Part shown: piece by piece, positions 42,223 to 50,722 of the stretch | Layout: every line of letters begins with the position of its first letter | How positions within the stretch are numbered: the first letter of the stretch is position 1 | NCBI GenBank assembly: GCA_900755895.1 | Contig: CAAEIG010000002.1 | Location: 1 to 56,332 of the forward strand | Direction: 5' to 3' | Length of the DNA: 56,332 bases | From: Clostridia bacterium | Lineage (GTDB): Bacteria > Bacillota > Clostridia > Oscillospirales > Acutalibacteraceae | The notes under the pieces: generated by a model | What the model was told of the DNA's origin: nothing | Database searches by the model: none | The model's input: only the letters and a program-made list of their open reading frames with translations | Position numbers and translations under genes: made by a program

Positions 42223-42251
42223 TTGCACTTTCAAAACGGGTTGTGTAATAT
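42223..42251 (+). promoter_or_regulatory. probable promoter of the second MATE gene
   Basis: TTGCAC (42223-42228) and TAATAT (42246-42251) are 17 bases apart. A leader hairpin GCCGGAC/GTCCGGC (42268-42274/42280-42286) lies shortly before the ribosome binding site. Confidence 0.55.
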
Positions 42252-42314
42252 GATATCTGTTTCTTTTGCCGGACTGCCTGTCCGGCGATTTCCACTTTTT
42301 GGAGGTGCTTTCCC

Positions 42315-43652
42315 TTGACCAAGGATATGACCGTCGGGTCCCCTATGAAGCTGGTGTTTCACTTTGCCATTCCGTTGATGTTCGGCAACTTGTTCCAGCA
42401 GTTCTATTCCATGGTGGACACCATCATCGTGGGCCGGTTTTTGGGCACCAACGCCTTGGCGGCAGTGGGTTCCACTGGCTCCATCAACTTTTTGATCCTT
42501 GGCTTCTGCCTGGGCACCTGCGCGGGCTTCACCATCCCGGTGGCCCAGAGCTTCGGCTCCAAGGACATCAAAGATCTGAAGCGCTATGTGGGCAATATCG
42601 TCTGGCTGGCAGCGGGATTTTCCCTGCTGTTCACCGTGGCTACGGTGGTGCTCTGCCGGCCCATCCTCCAATGGATGAACACCCCCGCTGACATCATCGA
42701 CGACGCCTACCACTACATTGTGGTCATCTTCCTGGGGATCCCCACCATTGTGCTGTACAACGTCCTGGCCAGCCTTCTGCGTGCCCTGGGCGACAGCCGC
42801 ACCCCTGTGGTGTTTCTGGTGATGGCCTCCCTGCTGAACATCGCACTGGACCTGTTCCTCATTGTGGTCATCCCCATGGGTGTGGCCGGTGCGGCCTGGG
42901 CCACGGTAATCTCCCAAGGGATCTCCGGCCTGTGCTGCCTGCTCTTTATTTGGAAGAAATTCCCCCTGCTCCACATCTCCCGGGACGACCTCACCCCTCG
43001 CAAGTCCTACATCAAACGGCTGCTCTCCATGGGTGTGCCCATGGGCCTGCAGAGCTCCATCACCGCCATCGGCAGCATTCTCCTGCAGACCTCGGTCAAC
43101 GGCCTGGGCTCCGTGGTGGTGGCTGCCATCACCGCCGCCAGCAAGCTCTATCAGCTGTTTGGCTGCGTCTTTGACGCTCTGGGTGTGGCCATGTCCACCT
43201 ATGGCGGTCAGAACATCGGCGCTCGCCGGGGCGACCGGATTTTCCCCGGCCTGCGGGCAGGTATGATTATCGGCAGCGTGTATTCCATCCTGGCCCTGGT
43301 GGTGATCCTGCTCTTTGGCAGGCCCCTGGTCCAGCTCTTTGTGGACGGCAGCGAAACCGTCATCATCGACCAGGCGTACCAGTTCATGGTGATTCAGGTG
43401 GCCTTTTTCATCCCCCTGGCCGGAGTCAACGTGATCCGCCTGCTGATTCAGGGCATGGGCTACAGCAAGCTGGCGGTGTTCGCCGGCGTCTTTGAGATGA
43501 TCGCCCGAGGGAGCTTCGGCCTGTTCCTGGTGCCGGCCTTTGGATTCAACATGGCCTGCTTTGCCAGCCCCGCCGCTTGGATCCTGGCGGACAGCTTCTT
43601 GATCCCCGCCTATTTGAAAGTCATGCGTCACGTGAAGGAATTCGGCCGGTAA
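42315..43652 (+). CDS. MATE-family efflux transporter
   Basis: This 445-residue membrane protein with about 12 hydrophobic segments has a classical MATE N-terminus (IPLMFGNLFQQFYSMVDTII, then VGRFLGTNALAAVGST). It is only distantly similar to the MATE protein at 15549. The start codon is TTG at 42315, chosen because GGAGGTG lies 8 bases upstream and the in-frame ATG at 42327 has no site. The substrate is unknown. It has its own promoter with a leader hairpin and converges on the phosphoglucomutase gene across a shared terminator. Confidence 0.92.
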   Translation: MTKDMTVGSPMKLVFHFAIPLMFGNLFQQFYSMVDTIIVGRFLGTNALAAVGSTGSINFLILGFCLGTCAGFTIPVAQSFGSKDIKDLKRYVGNIVWLAAGFSLLFTVATVVLCRPILQWMNTPADIIDDAYHYIVVIFLGIPTIVLYNVLASLLRALGDSRTPVVFLVMASLLNIALDLFLIVVIPMGVAGAAWATVISQGISGLCCLLFIWKKFPLLHISRDDLTPRKSYIKRLLSMGVPMGLQSSITAIGSILLQTSVNGLGSVVVAAITAASKLYQLFGCVFDALGVAMSTYGGQNIGARRGDRIFPGLRAGMIIGSVYSILALVVILLFGRPLVQLFVDGSETVIIDQAYQFMVIQVAFFIPLAGVNVIRLLIQGMGYSKLAVFAGVFEMIARGSFGLFLVPAFGFNMACFASPAAWILADSFLIPAYLKVMRHVKEFGR

Positions 43653-43671
43653 ACCGCCGGTTTCCCCAAAA

Positions 43672-43710
43672 AGAAAGGAGATCCGCTTTTCCAGCGGACC
43701 TCCTTTTTTC
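43672..43710. terminator. bidirectional terminator between MATE and phosphoglucomutase
   Basis: GGAG-A-TCCGCT (43677-43687) pairs with AGCGGA-C-CTCC (43693-43703), one mismatch, with A-rich sequence before and six T after. Confidence 0.8.
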
Positions 43711-43725
43711 TTGTCTACTTCAACC

Positions 43726-45423
43726 TCAAATGCCCAGCAGAGCGGGAGCAGCCTCCGTCATCTTGCGGATCTCCTCCTGGGATTGGGCCATGGTGGCGCC
43801 CTTGCCGGAGAGGTAAATCTTGATCTTGGGCTCGGTGCCGGAAGGACGGGCGATCAGCTTGCAGCCATTGGCCAACCGGTACTCCAACACGTTGGACTTG
43901 GGCAGGTTGATGGTGCCCTCCTTGTCCCCGTAAGAGACCGACTCCAAATAGTCGCTGCGGCCGATGACCTGGGCGCCGGCGATCTCAGCCGGGGGATTCT
44001 GCCGCAGGTTTGCCATGATGCTCTGCATGGTCTTCATGCCGTCCTCACCCTCAAAGCTGAAGTTCAGGGTGGCGTTCTGATAGTAGCCGTACTTCTCGTA
44101 CAGGTCGTTCATCACATCCACCAGGGTCTTGCCCTGACGCTTGTAATAGGAAGCCATCTGGCAGATCAGCATGCTGCCGTCCACGGCGTCCTTGTCCCGG
44201 ACATAGCCGCCGGACAGGTAGCCATAGCTCTCCTCAAAGCCCAGCAGGAAGCTGTCGGCGTTGCCCTCTTTGGCTTCCAGTTCGGCAATGATGTCGCCGA
44301 TGTATTTAAAGCCGGTCAGGCAGCGGCGCATCTCCACGCCGTAATCTTTGGCGATGGGGTCCACCATGTCCGTGCTGACGATGGTCGTCACCGCCACAGG
44401 ATGGGCCGGAAGCTTGCCTTGCTCCTGCTTTACCTTGGCGATAAAGTTCAGAAGCAGGATACCGACCTCGTTGCCGGTCATCAATACATACTCGCCCTTC
44501 TGGTTCACGGCGATGCCCACCCGGTCGCTGTCGGGGTCTGTGGCCAGCAGCAGGTCGGGCTGCACCTTCTCGCACAGCTCCAAGCCCTTCTGCAAAGCCT
44601 CCCGGAACTCGGGGTTGGGATAGGGGCAGGTGGGGAAATTGCCGTCTGGCTCGCTCTGCTCGGGAACAATGGTGACATCCTTGATGCCGATGCGGTCCAG
44701 AATGCGGGTAACGCACATCTTGCCCGCGCCGTTCAAGGGGGTATACACCAGCTTCAAGTTGCTGGCGTCGTCGATCAGGCTCTCCTTATACACATCGTCC
44801 AGGAAAGCGTTTACAGTCTCTTCTCCTATGTATTCGATCAGACCCTGCTTCACGCCTTCTTCAAAGTCCATCTTCTTCACGTCAGAGAAAATGTCCAGGG
44901 ACTGGATTTCAGCGGTGATGCCGTCAGCCATGTCCGAGGTGATCTGGCAGCCATCGCTGCCGTAAGCCTTATAGCCGTTGTACTTGGCAGGGTTGTGGCT
45001 GGCGGTGATGCAGATACCCGCGTCACACTTCAGATGCCGCACCGCGTAGGAAAGGGCCGGAGTGGGCATCAGCTGGGGATAGAGGTAAGCCTTGATGCCA
45101 TTGGCAGCCAGCACAGCGGCGGACTGCTGCGCAAACAGCACACCCTTAATGCGGCTGTCGTAGGCAATTGCCACGGACTGGGGCTTGCCGTCAGCGTGCT
45201 GAAGCAGGTAGTTGGACAGGCCCTGAGTGGCCTTGCGAACGGTGTAGACATTCATGCGGTTGGTGCCCGCGCCGATGACGCCTCGCAGGCCAGCGGTGCC
45301 GAACTCCAAATTCTGATAAAAGCGGTCGTTGATCTCGTCATCCTGCCCCTGAATGGATGTTAGCTCCTCCGTGAGGTCCGGATCGTCCAAGGGCTCCTTG
45401 AGCCATCTCTCAAATTCCGTCAT
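43726..45423 (-). CDS. pgcA: phospho-sugar mutase (phosphoglucomutase/phosphomannomutase)
   Basis: This 565-residue alpha-D-phosphohexomutase interconverts glucose-1-phosphate and glucose-6-phosphate (or mannose phosphates). It has the phosphoserine loop TASHNP, metal loop DPDSDR, sugar-specificity loop GFEESYG and phosphate-binding RPSGTEPKIK in the right order. The length matches Bacillus PgcA rather than the shorter GlmM type. AAAGGAAAGG lies before the start. It has its own promoter and a GC-rich hairpin (about 45446-45468) in its leader. It supplies precursors for wall polymers or glycogen. Confidence 0.94.
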   Translation of the reverse strand: MTEFERWLKEPLDDPDLTEELTSIQGQDDEINDRFYQNLEFGTAGLRGVIGAGTNRMNVYTVRKATQGLSNYLLQHADGKPQSVAIAYDSRIKGVLFAQQSAAVLAANGIKAYLYPQLMPTPALSYAVRHLKCDAGICITASHNPAKYNGYKAYGSDGCQITSDMADGITAEIQSLDIFSDVKKMDFEEGVKQGLIEYIGEETVNAFLDDVYKESLIDDASNLKLVYTPLNGAGKMCVTRILDRIGIKDVTIVPEQSEPDGNFPTCPYPNPEFREALQKGLELCEKVQPDLLLATDPDSDRVGIAVNQKGEYVLMTGNEVGILLLNFIAKVKQEQGKLPAHPVAVTTIVSTDMVDPIAKDYGVEMRRCLTGFKYIGDIIAELEAKEGNADSFLLGFEESYGYLSGGYVRDKDAVDGSMLICQMASYYKRQGKTLVDVMNDLYEKYGYYQNATLNFSFEGEDGMKTMQSIMANLRQNPPAEIAGAQVIGRSDYLESVSYGDKEGTINLPKSNVLEYRLANGCKLIARPSGTEPKIKIYLSGKGATMAQSQEEIRKMTEAAPALLGI

Positions 45424-45500
45424 GATGAAGCCTTTCCTTTCTTATCGGCGCGCCGGGAATCCGGCGCCGGCCAGAGATTTTTGGATCTTTTACTGAGTTT

Positions 45501-45529
45501 AGATTACCATTTTTCGCCAACCCTGTCAA
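45501..45529 (-). promoter_or_regulatory. promoter of the phosphoglucomutase gene
   Basis: On the minus strand a perfect TTGACA (45529-45524) and TAATCT (45506-45501) are 17 bases apart. Confidence 0.75.
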
Positions 45530-45545
45530 CTCGAAACGAGGGACC

Positions 45546-46013
45546 TCACGGCAGTTTTACCACGTTGGTCACAATCCCCTGGGGGGTGATATCCAGGATG
45601 CCATAGGAGGCGCCATACCCATTGACCGACCCGGGATTCATCATGTAAAGCCCGTCCTCATAATCGGTGAAGGCGTTGTGGGTGTGACCGTACAGCAGCA
45701 CCTGGGCTCCTTTTTCCCGGGCGGCGCACACAATGGTGTACTGTCCGGACTTCACCCCGTACAGATGCCCGTGGGTGTAGAAGATCTTCACCCCTTCGGC
45801 GGTAAATTCCCCGGTGGGGGGCAGCTGGCTGCCAAGATCGCAGTTGCCCTTCACTGAGAGAAACATCTTCTCCGGGAACAGATTTTTCACCCGGGCCACG
45901 TCATCCTCCCCGTCCCCCAGGTGGATGACCACCTCCGCCTTGGGCTGGGCCATAATGGCCCGCCGCAGCCCATAGGCACTGCCGTGACTGTCCGACACCA
46001 CTAAAATCCTCAT
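45546..46013 (-). CDS. YfcE/MJ0936-type metallophosphoesterase
   Basis: This 155-residue calcineurin-like phosphodiesterase has a nearly complete metal-site set: SDSHG (residues 7-11), HLGDGEDD, KGNCD, YTHGH and YGHTH. Family members hydrolyse phosphodiesters in vitro; the physiological substrate is not established. The start at 46013 follows GGAAGGAA; a longer open frame to 46145 overlaps the divergent neighbour. In many Firmicutes this family lies next to rdgB/rph; here it is divergent from three small uncharacterised genes. Confidence 0.92.
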   Translation of the reverse strand: MRILVVSDSHGSAYGLRRAIMAQPKAEVVIHLGDGEDDVARVKNLFPEKMFLSVKGNCDLGSQLPPTGEFTAEGVKIFYTHGHLYGVKSGQYTIVCAAREKGAQVLLYGHTHNAFTDYEDGLYMMNPGSVNGYGASYGILDITPQGIVTNVVKLP

Positions 46014-46056
46014 TGCGCAATTCCTTCCTTTCCATACACATCTTCCCACAAGGGCG

Positions 46057-46085
46057 TTCATTTTTCCCAGTCCTTCGCATACACT
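46057..46085 (+). promoter_or_regulatory. possible sigma-E-type promoter of the small-gene cluster
   Basis: CATACACT (46078-46085) fits the sigma-E -10 consensus known from Bacillus, and TTCATTTT (46057-46064) resembles the -35, with 13 bases between. This is consensus matching only. Confidence 0.4.
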
Positions 46086-46122
46086 GTGTTGCGGGATGCT
46101 CCCGCGGGAAGGAGGGAATCCC

Positions 46123-46377
46123 ATGCCTGCCAACAACAGCAACAACCAGCTGGAATCCCTGCTGCGGCTGACGGCTCAGCGTTTGGGCACCACGCCCCAG
46201 GCGCTGAAGGACGCTGCACAGCGGGGGGATTTTTCCAACATTCTGGCAAATCCCAACTCTCAGGAGAACAGCGCGCTGAAGAAGGTGCTCTCCGACCCTG
46301 AGGCCGCCAAGAAGCTGCTTTCCACGCCCCAGGCGCAAAAGCTGTTCCAGCTGTTTCAAAACAAACAGGGGGAATAA
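46123..46377 (+). CDS. small protein of unknown function, cluster gene 1
   Basis: This 84-residue soluble, probably helical protein contains LESLLRLTAQRLGTTPQAL, then DPEAAKKLLSTPQAQKLF. I know no named family. The strong site GGAAGGAGGG precedes the ATG at 46123. It is followed after 21 bases by the next small gene, forming a three-gene unit. The possible sigma-E promoter suggests expression in the mother cell during sporulation. Confidence 0.75.
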   Translation: MPANNSNNQLESLLRLTAQRLGTTPQALKDAAQRGDFSNILANPNSQENSALKKVLSDPEAAKKLLSTPQAQKLFQLFQNKQGE

Positions 46378-46398
46378 TCCCCCGGAGAGGAGCGTTCC

Positions 46399-46818
46399 AT
46401 GGATGACCTGACCCAGCAACTGCAAAACATTCTGGCGGACCCCCAGGCGATGAACCAGATCCAGGGGATGCTCCGCTCCCTGGGCGGGGAGCAATCCCAG
46501 CCCAAAGCCCCGGAACCCGCCGGACCGGATCTGTCGGCCCTGGCGGGTCTGCTGGGGGGCGGTCAGAGCGGCGGTCAAAGCGCCAACATGGGCCTAAACA
46601 CTCAAACCCTGGCCATGGTGGGGAAGCTGGCTCCCCTGCTCAGTCAAGCCAACCGGGAGGACGATGCCACCCGGCTGCTGCGGGCGTTGCGCCCCCTGCT
46701 GGGGGAAGCCCGTCAAAAAAAGGTGGACGAAGCCATCCAGATCCTGCAGATGCTGCGGCTTCTGCCCTTACTCAAGGAAAACGGGGTCTTTTCCGGGCTG
46801 CTGTCCAGCCTGATGTGA
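46399..46818 (+). CDS. small protein of unknown function, cluster gene 2
   Basis: This 139-residue protein has an N-terminal helical part (LADPQAMNQIQGMLRSLGG), a Gly/Ser/Gln-rich middle (LLGGGQSGGQSA) and a C-terminal amphipathic segment with Leu-rich stretches (LLRALRPLLGEARQKKV, LQMLRLLPLLKENGVF). The Leu spacing resembles protein-protein contact helices. It has no signal peptide. GAGAGGAGCG precedes the start. I do not recognise a family. Confidence 0.75.
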   Translation: MDDLTQQLQNILADPQAMNQIQGMLRSLGGEQSQPKAPEPAGPDLSALAGLLGGGQSGGQSANMGLNTQTLAMVGKLAPLLSQANREDDATRLLRALRPLLGEARQKKVDEAIQILQMLRLLPLLKENGVFSGLLSSLM

Positions 46819-46831
46819 GGGAGGGTAGCCC

Positions 46832-47134
46832 ATGGCACAGGAACTGGACATGAACCGTCTGCGGGAGGATGCGGCCCGCCGGGCCCGGGAGATGCAAGCC
46901 CGGGCACACATTCCTCCGCCCCGAAGCTCCAAGCCCCAGCCTGCCCCCCAGGAGGAAGCACCCCAGCCCCCTCAGCAGGAGGCCCTGGCTGGGGAGAAGT
47001 CAAATTCCGGCAGCTTACTGGACGCCTTTTTCCAGGACAAGGAGCGGACCATCATTTTGGCGCTGCTTCTGCTGCTCAGCGGGGAGGGGGAAAACCACGA
47101 GCTGCTATTTTCCCTGCTATTTCTACTGCTTTAG
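46832..47134 (+). CDS. small protein of unknown function, cluster gene 3
   Basis: This 100-residue protein has an Arg/Ala-rich helical N-terminus, a Pro/Gln-rich linker (about 30-55) and a C-terminus of two short hydrophobic stretches (TIILALLLLLSGE and ELLFSLLFLLL) around a polar turn, suggesting a membrane-associated hairpin. GGAGGG precedes the start and it begins 13 bases after gene 2. I do not recognise a family. The C-terminal pattern of hydrophobic-turn-hydrophobic recalls small clostridial proteins I have seen without assigned function. Confidence 0.72.
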   Translation: MAQELDMNRLREDAARRAREMQARAHIPPPRSSKPQPAPQEEAPQPPQQEALAGEKSNSGSLLDAFFQDKERTIILALLLLLSGEGENHELLFSLLFLLL

Positions 47135-47167
47135 CGGGAAGCAAGGGCGCCTGGCTACTCTGAGGGG

Positions 47168-47322
47168 GACTTCTGGAAGCGGGCCGGGGCTGACGGCTAC
47201 TGCCTTCGGCAGGCCCGCCGTCCGCCCCTGGTGTTTTCTTTGCGCTGCGCGCTGGTTAAGGTCGCGAGACTCTGTCTCGCGCTCTGCAAGCTTTTGAAAA
47301 AGCTTGACCAAAACTTTTGCGT
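47168..47322 (-). repeat. gene-edge structured repeat, copy 11 (long subtype, tandem)
   Basis: Read on the minus strand, arms are AAGCTTTT/AAAAGCTT, GCGAGAC/GTCTCGC and inner/outer GACGGC/GCCGTC with TAG. It is a direct duplicate of copy 12, offset 179 bases; about 100 bases are nearly identical (three differences by eye). No terminator for the small-gene cluster is visible in 47135-47167. Confidence 0.88.
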
Positions 47323-47346
47323 TTCCTAGCTTGCTGCTCCTGGGGC

Positions 47347-47481
47347 GACTTCTGGAAACGGGCCAGGGCTGACGGCTACTGCCTTCGGCAGGCCCGCCGT
47401 CTGCCCCTGGTGTTTTCTTTGCGCTGCGCGCTGGTTAAGGTCGCGCCTTTTTGAAAAAAGGCGCCCGAAAAACTTTTGCGT
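47347..47481 (-). repeat. gene-edge structured repeat, copy 12 (short subtype, tandem)
   Basis: Its edge touches the proA stop codon. The first hairpin is CGCCTTTTT/AAAAAGGCG and runs directly into GCGACCTTAA, with the second hairpin missing. The rest matches copy 11. Confidence 0.88.
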
Positions 47482-48720
47482 TTACCGCACCTGGCCGTTT
47501 CCCCGAATCAAGAATTTATAGCTGACCAACTGCTCCAAGCCCATGGGACCCCGGGCATGGAGCTTCTGGGTGGAGATCCCGATCTCCGCTCCCAGACCGA
47601 ACTGGCCTCCATCTGTGAACCGGGTGGAGGCATTTACATACACGGCGGCGGCGTCCACCTCATTAAAGAACCGCTGGGCGGCGGTGTAATCCTGGGTGAC
47701 GATGCACTCGCTGTGGCCGGTGGAATACCGCCCGATATGCTCCAGTGCCTCCTCCAGGGAATCCACCACCTTCACTGCCAGGATATAATCCAGGTATTCG
47801 GTAGACCAATCCTCCTCAGTGGCGGGGGTGATCCCGGGCAGGATGGCTCTGGTCCGCTCACAGCCCCGCAGCTCCACCTGTTTTTCTTCCAGCCGCGCCT
47901 TCATCTTAGGCAATGCGGCGGGGGCTGCTTTCTCATGGACCAGGATGGTCTCGATGGCGTTGCACACCGAGGGTCGGGAACACTTGGCGTTGAAGATGAT
48001 CTCGGCTGCCATGTCCAAATCGGCGGACTGGTCCACATAGACGTGGCAATTGCCCACGCCGGTCTCGATCACCGGCACCCTGGCGTTCTCCTTGACAGAG
48101 CGGATCAAACCCGCGCCGCCCCGGGGAATCAGCACATCCAGGTAGTCGGTGAGGGTCATCAGCTCCTGGGCGGACTGGCGGCTGGTATCCTGCACCAGCT
48201 GGACACAGTCGGCGGGCAGGCCGGTCTCTTCCAAGGCGTCCCGGAGCACCTGGGCCACCGCCCGGTTGGAGTTCAGCGCCTCCTTGCCGCCCCGGAGAAT
48301 TACCGCGCTGCCGGCCTTGACACACAGGGCGGCGGCGTCACTGGTGACGTTGGGACGTGCCTCATAGATGATACCCATGACCCCCATGGGCACGGTGACT
48401 TTTTGCAGCTGGAGCCCATTTTCCAGCACGCTGCCGGAGAGCACTCGGCCCACCGGATCGGGAGCCTTAGCCACCTCTTTCACCGCAGTGCTCATATCCT
48501 GGATGCGGCCCTCGGTCAGGGCCAGCCGGTCCAGCAGGGCCTGGGACATGCCTGCAGCTTTTCCGGCCTCCAGATCCTGGGCGTTGGCTGCCAAAATCTC
48601 CTCTCGGCGGCTCCAAAGGGCATCGGCGGCATGGAGCAAAGCCTGCTGTTTCAAAGCCCCTGCCGTGGCAAGAACCCGGGCGGCCTCTTTGGCCCGCCGT
48701 CCCATTTCGGTGATGGTCAT
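47482..48720 (-). CDS. proA: glutamate-5-semialdehyde dehydrogenase (gamma-glutamyl phosphate reductase)
   Basis: It catalyses the second step of proline synthesis, NADPH-dependent reduction of glutamyl-5-phosphate. At 412 residues it has normal length. The catalytic cysteine lies in SRPSVCNAIET, the family stretches YEARPNVTSDAAALCVKAG and LIPRGGAGLI are present, and the C-terminal STRFTDGGQFGLGAEIGIST is diagnostic. AAGGAGG precedes the start 26 bases after proB, so both are cotranscribed within the SCP2-mnmA-proB-proA unit. proC lies elsewhere in the window. Confidence 0.96.
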   Translation of the reverse strand: MTITEMGRRAKEAARVLATAGALKQQALLHAADALWSRREEILAANAQDLEAGKAAGMSQALLDRLALTEGRIQDMSTAVKEVAKAPDPVGRVLSGSVLENGLQLQKVTVPMGVMGIIYEARPNVTSDAAALCVKAGSAVILRGGKEALNSNRAVAQVLRDALEETGLPADCVQLVQDTSRQSAQELMTLTDYLDVLIPRGGAGLIRSVKENARVPVIETGVGNCHVYVDQSADLDMAAEIIFNAKCSRPSVCNAIETILVHEKAAPAALPKMKARLEEKQVELRGCERTRAILPGITPATEEDWSTEYLDYILAVKVVDSLEEALEHIGRYSTGHSECIVTQDYTAAQRFFNEVDAAAVYVNASTRFTDGGQFGLGAEIGISTQKLHARGPMGLEQLVSYKFLIRGNGQVR

Positions 48721-48745
48721 ACTGACGCCTCCTTGTTTCTCTCAG

Positions 48746-49534
48746 TTACGCCGGGAACACAGTCCCAACGCTCTCCCCTTTCATCAGGCGGTACAGACAG
48801 CTCAAATCGCTGCCGCTGAGGATAGCGGTGGGGATACCCCGCTCTTTTGCAATCTTAGCGGCCTTCAGCTTGGTAGCCATGCCACCGGTGCCCCGGTTGG
48901 AACCCGCTCCGCCGGCGAGAGCCTCGATCTCTGGGGTGATCTCCTCCACCCGGGCGATCCGCTGGGCCTGGGGATTCTTCCGAGGATCGCTGTCATATAG
49001 GCCATCGATGTCCGTGAGGATCACCAATCCCTGGGCGCCGCAAAGTCCTGCCACCACTGCCGACAGCGTGTCGTTGTCGCCAAAGTTCTTGCCCTCCAAC
49101 TCCTGGGTCTCCACGGTGTCGTTTTCGTTGACCACCGGGATCACACCCATGGAGAGCAGTTCCCCAAAGGTGTTCTGCACGTTCTGTCTGCCCCTGGGGA
49201 AATCCACCACATCGGCGGTGAGCAGCACCTGAGCCACGGTGTGATTGTACTCCCCGAAGAACTTGTCATAAAGGAACATCAGCTCGCACTGACCAATAGC
49301 AGCCAAAGCCTGCTTCTTCTCCGTCTCCTCGGGGCGCTTGGGAAGCCCCAGCTTGCCCATGCCCACGCCGATGGCGCCGGAGCTCACCAGCACCAGCTTC
49401 TTTCCGGAATTCTGCAGGTCCGAAAGCGTGCGGCACAGCTGCTCCATCCGACCCAAATTCACCTTTCCGTTCTCATAGGTCAAGGTGGAGGTACCCACCT
49501 TGACCACTAAAATCTCCGCGTCTTTCAGCTCCAT
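48746..49534 (-). CDS. proB: glutamate 5-kinase (without PUA domain)
   Basis: It catalyses the first, usually proline-inhibited step of proline synthesis. The amino-acid kinase domain is complete: VVKVGTSTLT, VSSGAIGVGM, VVNENDTV, FGDNDTLSAVVAG and GSNRGTGGMATKLKAA. At 262 residues it ends where many ProB proteins continue with a PUA domain. Absence of that domain is known in some lineages. The start at 49534 has only a weak site (GGGAAG); upstream in-frame sequence overlaps mnmA and has no family similarity. Confidence 0.95.
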   Translation of the reverse strand: MELKDAEILVVKVGTSTLTYENGKVNLGRMEQLCRTLSDLQNSGKKLVLVSSGAIGVGMGKLGLPKRPEETEKKQALAAIGQCELMFLYDKFFGEYNHTVAQVLLTADVVDFPRGRQNVQNTFGELLSMGVIPVVNENDTVETQELEGKNFGDNDTLSAVVAGLCGAQGLVILTDIDGLYDSDPRKNPQAQRIARVEEITPEIEALAGGAGSNRGTGGMATKLKAAKIAKERGIPTAILSGSDLSCLYRLMKGESVGTVFPA

Positions 49535-49574
49535 AATCTTCCCGGGCTGCGCCCGGCCCCTTCCCTTTCCATTG

Positions 49575-50696
49575 TCATTCTGCCTGCGGCTCTCTGTTGC
49601 CGCTAGCCACAATTTGATCGCTGGGCACGATTTTACCGCCGCCCACCACGGTATCCCCGTCGTACAGCACCAAGGACTGCCCCGGTGTAATGGCCCGCTG
49701 AGGCTCGTCAAAGATCACCCGCAGCTCGTCCGGCCCTGTCTGGATGGCGGTGGCGGGCTGCTCCACCTGACGGTAACGCACCCGAGCCTTTACCCGCAGG
49801 GGTGTCTCGATGCTCTCTTGAGAGATCAAGTTGATATCCCGGGCAACCACCTCCCGGGAGAACAACTCCTCCCCCTTTGCCAGAACCACCTGGTTCCGGT
49901 CCACGTCCAGCTTTTTCACAAACATGGGCTGGGGAAAGGACAACCCCAATCCCTTGCGCTGGCCCACGGTGTAGTGGATAATCCCTTTGTGCTGGCCGTA
50001 AACCTCCCCCTGGGTGCCCACAAACTCCCCGGGAGGGAAGTCATGACCGGTCCAGCGGCGGATAAAGCCTGCGTAGTCCCCATCGGGCACAAAACAGATA
50101 TCCTGGCTGTCCCGCTTCCTGGCGTTGACAAAACCGTGCTCCTCCGCCAGCTGCCGGACCTGGTCCTTGGTCAGGCCTCCCAGGGGCAGCAGCAGCCGGG
50201 ACAGCTCCCACTGGGTCAGGGCGTAGAGCATGTAGCTCTGATCTTTTTGGGGATCCAGCCCCTTTTTCAGCAGCCAGCGCCCGGTATCCGGATCCTGTTC
50301 CACCCTGGCGTAATGGCCCGTGGCTACATAGGGGTAGCCGATCTCCTCCCCACGGGCCATGAGCTTTCCGAACTTGATATACCGGTTGCAGTCCACACAG
50401 GGATTGGGGGTCCTGCCCTGCTCATAGTCCTGGACAAACCGGTCCATCACCTCCCGGCGGAAGGCGTCCTTAAAGTTGAACACATAAAAGGGCATCCCCA
50501 GGCGGAAGGCCACGCTCCGGGCGTCAGCCACGTCGTCCACGGAGCAGCAGGTCTTCTCCCGAGGAATTCCCCGATCCTCGTTGTCGGTCAGAGCCAGGGT
50601 GATACCCATGCAGTCAAAGCCCTGCTGCTGGCAAAGCAGGGCAGCCACACTGGAATCCACCCCGCCGCTCATGGCGATGAGGGCTTTTTTCTCCAC
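49575..50696 (-). CDS. mnmA: tRNA-specific 2-thiouridylase
   Basis: It puts sulfur on uridine 34 of tRNA for Lys, Glu and Gln. This 373-residue protein has the PP-loop AMSGGVDSSVAA, the first catalytic cysteine in NPCVDCNRYIKF and the second in SQDICFVPDGDY. The start is GTG at 50696, chosen because AAAGGAG lies 7 bases upstream. The sequence TCCSVDDVADAR near residue 50 is typical. It is 40 bases upstream of proB and 26 downstream of the SCP2 gene. Confidence 0.96.
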   Translation of the reverse strand: MEKKALIAMSGGVDSSVAALLCQQQGFDCMGITLALTDNEDRGIPREKTCCSVDDVADARSVAFRLGMPFYVFNFKDAFRREVMDRFVQDYEQGRTPNPCVDCNRYIKFGKLMARGEEIGYPYVATGHYARVEQDPDTGRWLLKKGLDPQKDQSYMLYALTQWELSRLLLPLGGLTKDQVRQLAEEHGFVNARKRDSQDICFVPDGDYAGFIRRWTGHDFPPGEFVGTQGEVYGQHKGIIHYTVGQRKGLGLSFPQPMFVKKLDVDRNQVVLAKGEELFSREVVARDINLISQESIETPLRVKARVRYRQVEQPATAIQTGPDELRVIFDEPQRAITPGQSLVLYDGDTVVGGGKIVPSDQIVASGNREPQAE

Positions 50697-50722
50697 AGGG
50701 ACGCTCCTTTCTGTTGAAACTC

